Shown: positions 18,899-28,531, numbered from the stretch's first letter. The stretch: 48,934 bases of DNA from Staphylococcus simiae (GCF_002902085.1 NZ_PPQR01000013.1:1-48934); one strand, 5' to 3'. Made by a program: numbers and translations. Notes: generated by a model not told the origin, from the letters alone.

Positions 18899-19042
18899 AT
18901 AGTCGCATACATTTTTATATTATAACTCTGTGGTATATTCTAAATCATTTTTATATTACATTTTATTTTAACATCTTAATTAAAAATTTTAAAATGAACA
19001 ATTTAACTGACAAATAAGGCCCTTTATATTAATGCGTAAAAA

Positions 19043-19069
19043 CCCCATCACCATATTTTAGTGACAGGG
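19043..19069 (-). terminator. probable terminator downstream of mnmA
   Basis: CCCTGTCAC and GTGATGGGG (minus strand, 19043-19051 with 19061-19069, one mismatch) form a stem followed by TTTTTA. It would end the iscS-mnmA transcript before the TPR gene. Confidence 0.7.
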
Positions 19070-19109
19070 ATTAATACATTATTGGTACTATGAGCCAGAG
19101 ACAAACATT

Positions 19110-19250
19110 TCCTGCTTAAATTCAAGCAGTTGGCAGTAACTGTCTGATTTGTAAAATATTGATACATTAACGTTTTACAAAGCTAGTTAGTCTTGCCGGG
19201 GTGGGATTACTAAATAAATGTTATTTAAAATTAATGTCTGTCCCACTCCC
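19110..19250. repeat. structured intergenic repeat, copy 1 (three hairpins)
   Basis: Order of parts: hairpin CTGCTT/AAGCAG (19112-19129); GGCAGTAACTGTCTG; hairpin TTTGTAAAA/TTTTACAAA (19148-19156, 19173-19181); GTTAGTCTTGCC; then GGGGTGGGA, which can pair with TCCCACTCCC ending at 19250. The same arrangement recurs at 37150-37407 and, inverted, at 46060-46199. It lies between the mnmA terminator and the mnmA stop. Confidence 0.8.
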
Positions 19251-19308
19251 ATATATACTTGCAAGCGATGGTCATAATTCTTCTAAGTATAAAATTGCTA
19301 ACCATGTG

Positions 19309-20427
<1,119 letters not shown>

Positions 20428-21570
20428 TTATGATTCCTCCTTAAATTTAAAATATATTTTATGAATTTCTGCTACTATATTATTTATGTCATCTTCTGTT
20501 GTCAGTTCATTAAAACTAAATCTAATTGAATGATGAGCACGTTCTTCGTCTTCATACATTGCAGCTAAGACATGTGAAGGTTGCGTAGAACCAGCAGTAC
20601 ATGCAGAACCAGACGATACATATATATGAGCTAAATCAAGTAACGTTAACATTGTTTCTACTTCTATAAATGGAAAATATAAATTGACAATATGGCCAGT
20701 TGACGATGTCATCGATCCATTCAATTCGAAAGGAATGGCCCTTTCTTGTAACTTAACTAAGAATTGTTCTTTTAAATTCATTAAATGCAAGTTATTGTTA
20801 TCTCTATTTTCATCTGCTAATTCTAATGCCTTAGCCATTCCAACAATTTGAGGTAAATTTTCAGTACCTGCACGACGTTTGAATTCTTGTTCACCACCCA
20901 GTTGCATAAAATCAATTGGTAAATGGTCTTTAATTAATAAAGCGCCAACGCCTTTTGGTCCGCCGAATTTATGCGCCGTAATACTCATAGCATCTATGTT
21001 AAAGTCTTCAAATTTTATATCTAAATGTCCTATAGCTTGTACTGCATCAACATGGAAAAATGCATGCGTATCAGCAATAATATCTTCTATATCATATATT
21101 TGTTGTACTGTACCAACTTCATTATTAACAAACATAATTGAAACCAGAATCGTTTGATCGTTAATCGTTTCTGCAAGTTGGTCTAAATCAATAGCTCCAG
21201 TATCATCGACATCAAGATAAGTGACATCATAACCTTCTTTTTCAAGTTGTTCGAAGACATGTAAAACGGAATGATGTTCAATTTTTGAAGTGATGATATG
21301 ATTACCGAGTTGTTCATTTGCTTTCACAATACCTTTTATAGCAGTATTATTAGATTCTGTTGCACCACTTGTAAAAATAATTTCGTTTGGTTTTGCACCT
21401 AAAATTTGTGCTATTTGACGTCTTGATTGATCTAAATATTTTCGTGCATCTCTACCAATAGTATGAATAGATGATGGGTTGCCATAATGTGTTTGATACA
21501 TCTTAGTCATAACATCAATAACTTCAGGTTTTACTGGTGTGGTCGCAGCATAATCTGCATAAATTTCCAT
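20428..21570 (-). CDS. cysteine desulfurase (YrvO/IscS-like), MnmA sulfur donor
   Basis: A 380-residue PLP enzyme of the NifS/IscS class. The PLP-binding Lys201 is in TAHKFGGPKG and the catalytic Cys324 in SSGSACTAGS. ADYAATTPV at the N-terminus and RRAGTENLP are also conserved. It removes sulfur from cysteine as a persulfide. The gene runs straight into mnmA with no gap, so its main role is probably 2-thiouridine synthesis, as for YrvO in Bacillus. GAGGAGTG precedes the ATG. In Bacillus the Rrf2 gene cymR lies directly upstream; here two other genes intervene. Confidence 0.95.
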   Translation of the reverse strand: MEIYADYAATTPVKPEVIDVMTKMYQTHYGNPSSIHTIGRDARKYLDQSRRQIAQILGAKPNEIIFTSGATESNNTAIKGIVKANEQLGNHIITSKIEHHSVLHVFEQLEKEGYDVTYLDVDDTGAIDLDQLAETINDQTILVSIMFVNNEVGTVQQIYDIEDIIADTHAFFHVDAVQAIGHLDIKFEDFNIDAMSITAHKFGGPKGVGALLIKDHLPIDFMQLGGEQEFKRRAGTENLPQIVGMAKALELADENRDNNNLHLMNLKEQFLVKLQERAIPFELNGSMTSSTGHIVNLYFPFIEVETMLTLLDLAHIYVSSGSACTAGSTQPSHVLAAMYEDEERAHHSIRFSFNELTTEDDINNIVAEIHKIYFKFKEES

Positions 21571-21794
21571 GTTAGGACACTCCTCACAATTTTATCAATG
21601 TTCCAATAATAGCACCTTACATGCTATTTTTCTACTGTTCTGTTTTAAATGTTTAATTTCAAAGATATATTAATAGTAACATTTCATACTCACTTTTTAC
21701 GATAGTCATAACAAAATCGTGTTAACTTTTATGTTGTAACTTGTTTAAACTTTAAAAAGTTATAACTATGAGCAGTTTTATATTTAAAAGTCCA

Positions 21795-21823
21795 TTCAAT
21801 TGCTATACTGCAAATACTATAAA
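21795..21823 (+). promoter_or_regulatory. possible promoter of the LLM oxidoreductase gene
   Basis: TTCAAT (21795-21800) and TATAAA (21818-21823) are 17 bases apart, 23 bases before the ATG. The -10 is good, the -35 weak. No operator-like symmetry overlaps it. Confidence 0.45.
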
Positions 21824-21845
21824 AATGAAAGGATGCTGACATAAT

Positions 21846-22856
21846 ATGTCTATTAAGTATTCAGCTTTAAATTTAGTTCCAATTCGTGAAGGTGAAGATG
21901 AAAGTATAGCAATCAAAGATATGGTGACATTAGCGCAACATTTAGATGATTTAAATTATGAGCGTTATTGGATTGCTGAACACCATAATGCACCATTTTT
22001 AGTAAGTTCAGCTACTGCATTATTAATTCAACATACGCTTGAACATACACAACGTATTAAAGTAGGATCAGGTGGTATCATGCTACCTAATCACGCCCCA
22101 CTTATTGTTGCAGAACAATTTGGTACTATGGCAACTATGTTTCCTAACCGAGTTGATTTAGGCTTAGGTCGTGCACCAGGCACTGATATGATGACTGCGA
22201 GTGCCTTACGTAGAGACCAACATGATGGGGTCTATAAATTTCCAGAAGAAGTCGCTTCATTACAACAATATTTTGGACCGGCTAGTCAACAAGCCTATGT
22301 ACGTGCTTATCCTGCAGTAAATAAACAAGTTCCATTATATATTCTTGGCTCATCAACTGACTCAGCTCATTTAGCAGCAAGAATGGGATTACCTTATGTC
22401 TTTGCTGGACATTTTGCACCTCAACAAATGAAAGAAGCAATTGCTATTTATAAAGAACTATTTGAACCCTCAGATGTGCTATCCCAACCCTATGTCATGG
22501 TTTGTTTAAATACAATCGTTGCTGAAACTGACGATGAAGCACAATTTCTTGCAACAACAATGGCGCAAGTTATGGTTAGTATTACTAGAGGACGTATGCA
22601 ACCTGTTCAACCACCGACAAATAATTTACAGAGTTTACTATCTCCTAGGGAATACGCTATGGCAAATGCAAGATTACAAACGTCACTTGTAGGTTCTGAA
22701 TCATCAGTCAAACAACAAATCAAAGATTTCATGTCTGAATATGGTCAAGTTGATGAATTTATGGCTATTAGTTATATTTATGATAAAGAACAACAAGTTG
22801 AATCATATCGTCGATTTGCTAACGTGATTGATGAATTGAATAAAGAACATGTATAA
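21846..22856 (+). CDS. LLM-class (bacterial luciferase-like) flavin oxidoreductase
   Basis: A 336-residue protein of the luciferase-like monooxygenase family. Visible features are LNYERYWIAEHHN (residues 38-50), a typical early motif of the single-chain MsnO8/YhbW-like group, then VGSGGIMLPNHAPLIVAEQFGTM and RVDLGLGRAPGTD, which line the flavin site. The substrate is unknown. It is on the plus strand against mostly minus-strand neighbours and interrupts the conserved cymR-cysteine desulfurase-mnmA order, with its own promoter candidate and terminator, so it may be a later arrival. The GGA of the binding site is about 12 bases before the ATG, rather far. Confidence 0.9.
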   Translation: MSIKYSALNLVPIREGEDESIAIKDMVTLAQHLDDLNYERYWIAEHHNAPFLVSSATALLIQHTLEHTQRIKVGSGGIMLPNHAPLIVAEQFGTMATMFPNRVDLGLGRAPGTDMMTASALRRDQHDGVYKFPEEVASLQQYFGPASQQAYVRAYPAVNKQVPLYILGSSTDSAHLAARMGLPYVFAGHFAPQQMKEAIAIYKELFEPSDVLSQPYVMVCLNTIVAETDDEAQFLATTMAQVMVSITRGRMQPVQPPTNNLQSLLSPREYAMANARLQTSLVGSESSVKQQIKDFMSEYGQVDEFMAISYIYDKEQQVESYRRFANVIDELNKEHV

Positions 22857-22948
22857 CTTATTTAAAAATCATCTTTGATAGTAAAAGTGAATTAAACTTT
22901 ATACTTCAACTAAACTAGACACTGAGTATTAAAATTTTTTGCTCTATA

Positions 22949-23000
22949 AAAAATCGGACTGATAGAAAATTTTAAGTTATTTTCTATCAGTCCGATTTTT
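22949..23000 (+). terminator. terminator of the LLM oxidoreductase gene, repeat-derived
   Basis: Perfect 22-bp inverted repeat (22949-22970 with 22979-23000) with core TCGGACTGATAG and an eight-base loop, ending in a T run. The core and the preceding CTCTA match the end of the element at 11073-11336, so a repeat terminus seems to serve as a terminator here. Confidence 0.85.
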
Positions 23001-23017
23001 GAATTTTGAATATGAAA

Positions 23018-23056
23018 AAAAGCATCCGCAACTAAAAATAACTTACGGATGCTTTT
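23018..23056 (-). terminator. bidirectional terminator of the 49-residue protein gene
   Basis: AAAAGCATCCG (23018-23028) pairs with CGGATGCTTTT (23046-23056). On the minus strand the stem ends in a T run just after the stop codon of the small gene. Confidence 0.85.
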
Positions 23057-23061
23057 GAGTT

Positions 23062-23211
23062 TTATTTGTCATCTTTTTTATCTTCTTTGTGGTCGTTTTC
23101 TTTGTTACCACCAGTGTACTCATTAATTTTTTCTTTCACTTGTTCAACTTGTTTGTTATCACTATTTTTAAATTTTTCAGCGGCGTCTTTTGCTTTATCC
23201 ATGAAACTCAT
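23062..23211 (-). CDS. 49-residue highly charged hypothetical protein
   Basis: A short gene beginning MSFMDKAKDAAEKFKNSD and ending in a Lys/Asp-rich tail (NDHKEDKKDDK). It has no cysteine and no membrane segment. It is predicted to be a helical, very hydrophilic cytoplasmic protein. AAGGAGAG sits nine bases before the ATG, and a strong terminator follows the stop, so it looks like a genuine single-gene transcript. The opening resembles small stress-type proteins of the CsbD kind, but the match is too weak to name it. Confidence 0.8.
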   Translation of the reverse strand: MSFMDKAKDAAEKFKNSDNKQVEQVKEKINEYTGGNKENDHKEDKKDDK

Positions 23212-23347
23212 AATAATACTCTCCTTAACAAATGTTTGATTACATCAAAGTATAAAATTATGTTATCAATTTTAAAACCTTATTTGATGTATATTAGTGT
23301 ATACCACAAACAAGGTCAACTAAACATAAGACATATTTTTTAAGTTA

Positions 23348-23770
23348 TTATATATAAAACATGTAACCATCTAAATTTTCATTTGTTTCATTGTAATCTG
23401 CTAAATATTTTAAGGTTGTATTATCTAACACATCTCTGACTGCATCTCTCATACGTAGCCATAATTGTTTTTGCGCAGGTGGTTCTGATTCGATGCTTTC
23501 TACAAAGGTTATTGGTCCTTCTAACAGTCTGATAATATCGCCTGCTGATATTTCTTCAGCTGGCACTCTTAGTTGATAACCACCTTTTGCACCACGAACA
23601 CTTCGAATTAAACCTGCATTTCTTAATGGACCAACTAATTGCTCTAAGTATAAATCACTTAAATTGTTTTCCTCAGCAATTGTTTTTAATGATATACAGC
23701 CTTGCCCTTCTTTTTTAGCAAGAGAAATCATTAACGTTAGTCCATATCTCCCTTTTGTTGATATTTTCAT
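23348..23770 (-). CDS. cymR: Rrf2-family cysteine metabolism repressor CymR
   Basis: A 140-residue Rrf2-type winged-helix repressor opening with MKISTKGRYGLTLM. The helix-turn-helix region covers about 26-65, and RSVRGAKGGYQL (57-68) is the wing. It has one cysteine, Cys25, and not the three-cysteine cluster of IscR. In S. aureus the equivalent Cys25 has been described as a thiol switch. CymR represses cysteine and sulfur uptake genes with CysK as partner. GAGGTT precedes the ATG. It is divergent from rarA with only about 85 bases between them. Confidence 0.94.
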   Translation of the reverse strand: MKISTKGRYGLTLMISLAKKEGQGCISLKTIAEENNLSDLYLEQLVGPLRNAGLIRSVRGAKGGYQLRVPAEEISAGDIIRLLEGPITFVESIESEPPAQKQLWLRMRDAVRDVLDNTTLKYLADYNETNENLDGYMFYI

Positions 23771-23855
23771 TGTATAACCTCACTTAATTCGAATATTAGT
23801 TACTCCCATTTTATCATTTTTTAAGTTAAGATAGTATTAGAAAGGTGTGACAAAT

Positions 23856-25130
23856 GTGAGTACTGAACCATTAGCGTCAAGAATGAGACCCAAAAACATA
23901 GATGAAATCATTTCGCAACAACATTTAGTTGGTGAAAAAGGTATCATAAGAAGGATGGTTAAGACTAATAAATTATCTTCAATGATTTTTTATGGACCGC
24001 CTGGTATAGGTAAGACTAGTATTGCTAAAGCAATTTCTGGCAGTACTCAGTATAAGTTCAGACAACTTAATGCTGTTACTAATACTAAGAAAGATATGCA
24101 ACTTGTCGTTGAAGAAGCAAAAATGTCTGGACAAGTCATTTTGTTATTAGATGAAATTCATCGTTTGGATAAAGCTAAACAAGACTTTCTATTACCTCAC
24201 CTAGAAAATGGCAAAATTGTCTTAATTGGAGCAACTACTTCAAATCCTTATCACGCTATTAATCCTGCTATACGTTCAAGAGCACAAATCTTTGAACTTT
24301 TTCCATTAGAAAGTTCAGATATTTATACCGCATTAGAACGTGCCATAAACGATAATGAACGTGGCTTAGCATCATACCAGCCTGTCATAAATGATGATGC
24401 CATGACTTACTTTTCAACCCAAAGTCAAGGCGATGTTCGTAGTGCACTTAATGCGCTTGAATTAGCTGTATTAAGTGCAGAAGTAAGTGAAGATGGTTAC
24501 CGTCACATTACATTACAAGATGCTAAAGATTGCTTACAAAAAGGTGCATTTATTAGTGATAAAGATGGTGATATGCACTACGATGTCATGAGTGCTTTTC
24601 AAAAATCAATTCGTGGCAGTGATGTCAACGCTGCATTACATTATTTAGCTCGACTTATTGAAGCTGGCGATTTACCAACAATTGTTAGACGTTTACTAGT
24701 TATCAGTTTCGAAGATATTGGTTTAGCTTCACCTAATGCTGGACAACGAACATTAGCTGCAATTGAATCAGCTGAACGTCTAGGTTTGCCAGAAGCACGT
24801 ATTCCTTTAAGTCAAGCTGTTATAGAATTATGCCTATCTCCAAAATCTAATTCAGCTATCACAGCTATCGATAGTGCATTATCTGATATTAGACAAGGTC
24901 ATGTAGGACAAATTCCTGATCATTTAAGAGATGGTCATTATCAAGGTGCCAAAGAATTAGGACGTGCAATAGGTTATAAATATCCTCATAATTATGATAA
25001 TGGCCATGTCGTACAACAATATCTACCAGATAAACTAAAAAACAGACAATACTATGAACCTAAAACAACTTCTAAAAGTGAATTACAATTCAAAGAAATT
25101 TATGACAATTTACGTCAAAAACGTAAATAA
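23856..25130 (+). CDS. rarA: replication-associated recombination protein RarA (MgsA)
   Basis: A 424-residue AAA+ ATPase. Walker A is GPPGIGKT (47-54) and Walker B LLLDEIHR; the arginine region AIRSRAQIFEL and a C-terminal tetramerisation domain (from about 250) are present. It acts at stalled forks with SSB. The start is taken as GTG at 23856 because AAAGGTG lies eight bases upstream; a second in-frame GTG at 23847 overlaps that site and would add three residues. Upstream is divergent cymR; downstream is a tandem repeat and a shared terminator. Confidence 0.95.
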   Translation: MSTEPLASRMRPKNIDEIISQQHLVGEKGIIRRMVKTNKLSSMIFYGPPGIGKTSIAKAISGSTQYKFRQLNAVTNTKKDMQLVVEEAKMSGQVILLLDEIHRLDKAKQDFLLPHLENGKIVLIGATTSNPYHAINPAIRSRAQIFELFPLESSDIYTALERAINDNERGLASYQPVINDDAMTYFSTQSQGDVRSALNALELAVLSAEVSEDGYRHITLQDAKDCLQKGAFISDKDGDMHYDVMSAFQKSIRGSDVNAALHYLARLIEAGDLPTIVRRLLVISFEDIGLASPNAGQRTLAAIESAERLGLPEARIPLSQAVIELCLSPKSNSAITAIDSALSDIRQGHVGQIPDHLRDGHYQGAKELGRAIGYKYPHNYDNGHVVQQYLPDKLKNRQYYEPKTTSKSELQFKEIYDNLRQKRK

Positions 25131-25140
25131 CAACTTACTC

Positions 25141-25277
25141 TTATGAAAACACCAAAATTATGAAAACACCAAAAATTATGAAAACACCAAAATTATGAAA
25201 ACACCAAAATTATGAAAACACCAAAATTATGAAAACACCAAAATTATGAAAACACCAAAATTATGAAAACACCAAAA
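25141..25277. repeat. 17-bp tandem repeat, eight copies
   Basis: The unit ATGAAAACACCAAAATT begins at 25143, 25160, 25178, 25195, 25212, 25229, 25246 and 25263. All spacings are 17 except one of 18, caused by one extra A. Copies are otherwise identical, which suggests recent slippage expansion. It starts about ten bases after the rarA stop. Each unit carries an ATG, but the frame soon meets TGA, so no protein results. Confidence 0.97.
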
Positions 25278-25311
25278 AACCTTCGTTATATAAATACGTA
25301 TAACGAAGGTT
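25278..25311. terminator. bidirectional terminator between rarA and tcdA
   Basis: Perfect 13-bp stem (25278-25290 with 25299-25311, core CCTTCGTTATA) followed by TTTTTT on the plus side and T-rich sequence on the minus side. It serves the convergent rarA and tcdA genes. Confidence 0.88.
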
Positions 25312-25352
25312 GATTTTTTAAGTCACTATCTTGTTATTCAGTTTATCAGTTG

Positions 25353-26126
25353 TTATTGCCCTCTATCTTTAATGCGAGTTACAGGAATGTCTTTTAAAAC
25401 ATCATTAATAACATAGCTAGCACAAATCAATCCTACTACACTTGGAACAAACGCATTTGAAGAGGGTGGAATTTGACCTTTACGATTTATTGCATTTTTA
25501 TCACCAACGACTTCTTTAACATCTTCTCTAATTACTATTGGACTTTCATCAGAAAAAACAACAGGGATTCCTTTTCGAATACCAGCTTTTTTCAATTTTT
25601 GACGAATAATTTTTGCCATTGGATCTGTGTGTGTCTTTGAAATATCAGCTATTTCAAATTTAGTTGGGTCTGTTTTATTAGCTGCACCCATACTTGAAAT
25701 CATTTTAATGCCTCTATCCAAACATTCTTTCATTAAGTGTACTTTGTACATAATGGTATCACTAGCATCAATAACATAATCAATATCATAGTTATTAAAG
25801 ATGTCTTCGTATGTATCTTCAGTATAAAACATATGTAAAGATGTCACTTTACAATCTGGATTAATCAATTTAATACGTTCTTCCATTAATGTTACTTTAC
25901 TTTGACCAATTGTTGAAGTTAACGCATGTAACTGTCTATTAACATTTGTAATATCAACATCATCTTTATCAATTAAAATAATGTGACCAATATTAGTACG
26001 AGCTAATGCTTCAGCTGCAAATGATCCAACCCCACCAACACCTAATACAACGACTGTTTGTTGTTTTAATAAATCTAATCCTTGTTGACCTATAGCAAGT
26101 TCATTTCTTGAAAATTGATGTTTCAT
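25353..26126 (-). CDS. tcdA: tRNA threonylcarbamoyladenosine dehydratase (TcdA/YgdL)
   Basis: A 257-residue E1-like/ThiF-family protein. The nucleotide-binding GVGGVGSFAAEAL (29-41) is followed by LIDKDDVDITNVNRQ, and ISSMGAANKTDP is also typical. Members of the YgdL/TcdA group convert t6A37 to its cyclic form ct6A in tRNA. Length and lack of ThiF/MoeB zinc cysteines fit TcdA better than a sulfur-carrier activating enzyme. AAGGAGAT precedes the ATG. Confidence 0.9.
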   Translation of the reverse strand: MKHQFSRNELAIGQQGLDLLKQQTVVVLGVGGVGSFAAEALARTNIGHIILIDKDDVDITNVNRQLHALTSTIGQSKVTLMEERIKLINPDCKVTSLHMFYTEDTYEDIFNNYDIDYVIDASDTIMYKVHLMKECLDRGIKMISSMGAANKTDPTKFEIADISKTHTDPMAKIIRQKLKKAGIRKGIPVVFSDESPIVIREDVKEVVGDKNAINRKGQIPPSSNAFVPSVVGLICASYVINDVLKDIPVTRIKDRGQ

Positions 26127-26442
26127 AGTTATATCTCCTTATTGCAGTTCTTATATCGTCAGTCCATAACAACTGCATATACAATAGTTGAATTCACAAC
26201 AAATTGTATTCCTTATTTCACTTATTCTTCTTTTGCAATTAGTAGACTGCCAGTTTTAATAATCTTATTTCGTCTGAAATCATTTTATAACAAACATAAT
26301 ATATTATATTTTAACATTGATTCATAATAAATAATCAATGATTATTTTATACGCATATGTGAGTGGAACAAAATATTTTTTTATTTTAAATTATTCATTT
26401 TTTATTTATCAGTCCTAAAAAATAGAGAGCCATAAAAATGTG
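26127..26442. other. intergenic region upstream of tcdA with repeat remnant
   Basis: Contains the unassigned tcdA promoter on the minus strand and, at 26407-26431, a sequence (TATCAGTCCTAAAAAATAGA and four more bases) nearly identical to the right end of the 11073-11336 element. GTGAGTGGAACAAAAT just before it resembles the GTGGGACAGA motif of other staphylococcal intergenic repeats. No gene was seen. Confidence 0.6.
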
Positions 26443-26674
26443 CATAAAAATACGCAAGACAATGTCTTGCGCATTGATAGAGTCCGAGTTGCCGTAGTTA
26501 TAGTAGCTTGATCATTCGGCCTGCTATATACAGGTGGGTGCCCTGTTTCTCGTTTTGTACGTCCTTGTAATAAGGCGTGTACGCTGCAAGAAAACCTATT
26601 GGGCTCCCTGATCAAAGAGTGTTAGGCCCAAATTAAAAAGCAAACATACGCACAACTCAGATGACTATCTTATG
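26443..26674 (-). ncRNA. ssrS: 6S RNA (RNA polymerase regulator)
   Basis: A structured, GC-richer block between aspS and tcdA with no convincing ORF. On the minus strand the ends pair (GATAG...GAGTT with AACTC...CTATC), an inner TTGATCA/TGATCAA pair follows, and a terminal hairpin GTACACGCCTT/AAGGACGTAC closes the long arm; GGGCACCCACCTG lies in the 3' arm. A terminator (CGCAAGAC/GTCTTGCG, 26453-26471, then GTATTTTTA) ends it. Length about 230 and position next to aspS agree with staphylococcal 6S RNA, which binds sigma-A RNA polymerase holoenzyme. The 5' end is estimated from a TATTAT -10 at 26680-26685. Confidence 0.85.
26453..26471 (-). terminator. intrinsic terminator of 6S RNA
   Basis: CGCAAGAC and GTCTTGCG form an eight-base-pair stem with a three-base loop, followed on the minus strand by GTATTTTTATG. 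Confidence 0.85.
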
Positions 26675-26749
26675 ATGCTATAATAGCATAAATATTTTAG
26701 TATTGAAATTTTAAAGAACTATAATTTAAAAACTTTTAACAATTAGTGA

Positions 26750-28516
26750 TTAACGACGAATTCTCAATGATAATTCTTCTAATTGTTTTTCTGATACTTC
26801 GCCTGGTGCATTTGTTAACAGACATGTAGCAGAAGCTGTTTTAGGGAATGCAATTGTATCTCTTAAATTTGTTCTGTTTGTTAATAACATGACTAATCGG
26901 TCTAAGCCTAATGCTATACCGCCGTGTGGTGGTGCGCCGTATTTGAATGCATCAAGTAAGAAACCGAATTGTTCTTGTGCTTGTTCTTTTGTAAATCCAA
27001 GAACTTCGAACATTTTTTGTTGTAATTCGCCATCGTGTATACGAATTGATCCACCGCCAAGTTCATAACCATTTAATACAATGTCATATGCATTGGCTTG
27101 AGCTTGTTCTGGTGCACTATCTAATTTAGCGATATCTTCTTGTTTAGGAGATGTGAATGGATGATGCGCTGCTACATAGCGTTTGCTATCTTCATCATAT
27201 TCTAATAATGGCCAATCTGTTACCCACAAGAAGTTTAATTTCGTTTCATCAATTAAACCTAATTCTTTAGCTAATTTAACACGTAAGGCACCTAAACTTT
27301 GTGCAACAACACTTGGCTTATCAGCAACGAACATCACTAAGTCACCTGCTTGTGCACCTGTTAATGACTTAAGTGTTTCAACATTAATATCTTCAAAGAA
27401 TCGTGCAATTGGACCAGTTAAACCATCTTCAACAACTTTAACCCATGCCAATCCTTTAGCACCATAAATATTCACAAATTCAGTTAAAGTATCCATATCT
27501 TTTCTTGTATATTGTTCAGCAGCACCTTTAGCTACAATCGCTTTAATTTCGCCACCGTTATTTACTGTATCTTTAAAGACTTTAAAGTCCATTTCATGAC
27601 CTAATTGACCAACATTTATTAATTCCATATCAAAACGTGTATCTGGTTTATCTGAACCGAAACGATTCATTGCTTCCTCATATGTCATTCTTGGGAATTG
27701 GTCTTGTAAGTCTACTCCCTTAACTTCTTTGACAACTTTTTTCAACATTTCTTCACCCATAGCCATGACATCTTCTTGGTCTACAAAGCTCATTTCAATA
27801 TCGACTTGGGTAAATTCAGGTTGTCTATCAGCTCGTAAATCTTCATCTCTAAAACATTTTACGATTTGATAATATTTATCGAAGCCGCTTATCATTAATA
27901 ACTGTTTAAATAATTGTGGCGATTGAGGTAAGGCGTAAAATTCACCTTCATGAACACGTGAAGGAACTAAATAGTCACGTGCACCTTCAGGTGTTGATTT
28001 CGTTAACACTGGTGTTTCAATATCAAAGAAACCATCATTATCTAAGTATTGACGAATTGATTTTGTGATTTGATGTCTCATTTTGAATGTTTGAGCTAAT
28101 TCTTGACGACGTAAGTCTAAATATCTATATTTTAAACGAATATTTTCATCAACATTGACATTATCTTCGTTAATTGCAAATGGAGGTGTCTCTGATTTAT
28201 TAATAATTTTAATATTAGAAACTTGAACTTCTACTTGTCCAGTTTTGATTTTAGGATTAACTGTTTCAGGATCACGTTTCGTTACAACCCCTTGTACTTC
28301 TACAACATATTCTGAACGCACAGTTTCAGCAATTTTTAAAGCTTCTTCTGAAAAGTCAGGATTAAAAACGATTTGAACAATCCCTTCTCTATCTCTTAAA
28401 TCAATAAAGATTAAGCCTCCTAAATCACGACGATTGTGTACCCAACCTTTTAAAGTAATTTCTTGATTTAATAATTCTTCAGTAACTAAACCACAATAAG
28501 TTGTTCTTTTAGCCAT
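26750..28516 (-). CDS. aspS: aspartyl-tRNA synthetase
   Basis: A 588-residue bacterial-type class II synthetase. An N-terminal OB-fold anticodon domain (about 1-105) is followed by motif 2 elements ([20 protein letters not shown]), the bacterial GAD insertion (about 300-420) and motif 3 ([13 protein letters not shown]). It charges tRNA-Asp. Staphylococci also have GatCAB, but whether this enzyme is discriminating cannot be read from the sequence. GGGAG precedes the ATG. It lies 15 bp after hisS, and both should be controlled by the histidine T-box upstream. Confidence 0.98.
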   Translation of the reverse strand: MAKRTTYCGLVTEELLNQEITLKGWVHNRRDLGGLIFIDLRDREGIVQIVFNPDFSEEALKIAETVRSEYVVEVQGVVTKRDPETVNPKIKTGQVEVQVSNIKIINKSETPPFAINEDNVNVDENIRLKYRYLDLRRQELAQTFKMRHQITKSIRQYLDNDGFFDIETPVLTKSTPEGARDYLVPSRVHEGEFYALPQSPQLFKQLLMISGFDKYYQIVKCFRDEDLRADRQPEFTQVDIEMSFVDQEDVMAMGEEMLKKVVKEVKGVDLQDQFPRMTYEEAMNRFGSDKPDTRFDMELINVGQLGHEMDFKVFKDTVNNGGEIKAIVAKGAAEQYTRKDMDTLTEFVNIYGAKGLAWVKVVEDGLTGPIARFFEDINVETLKSLTGAQAGDLVMFVADKPSVVAQSLGALRVKLAKELGLIDETKLNFLWVTDWPLLEYDEDSKRYVAAHHPFTSPKQEDIAKLDSAPEQAQANAYDIVLNGYELGGGSIRIHDGELQQKMFEVLGFTKEQAQEQFGFLLDAFKYGAPPHGGIALGLDRLVMLLTNRTNLRDTIAFPKTASATCLLTNAPGEVSEKQLEELSLRIRR

Positions 28517-28531
28517 TTTTAAACTCCCTTT

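Noticed and set aside
23089-23343. Plus-strand ORF of 84 codons
   Set aside because: It is antisense to the 49-residue protein gene and its leader; the minus-strand gene has a proper binding site and terminator.
25141-25277. CRISPR-like array
   Set aside because: The 17-bp units are directly adjacent with no unique spacers, and no cas genes are present; it is a plain tandem repeat.
26415-26615. Minus-strand ORF of 66 codons
   Set aside because: It overlaps the 6S RNA and its terminator; composition reflects RNA structure and there is no ribosome binding site.
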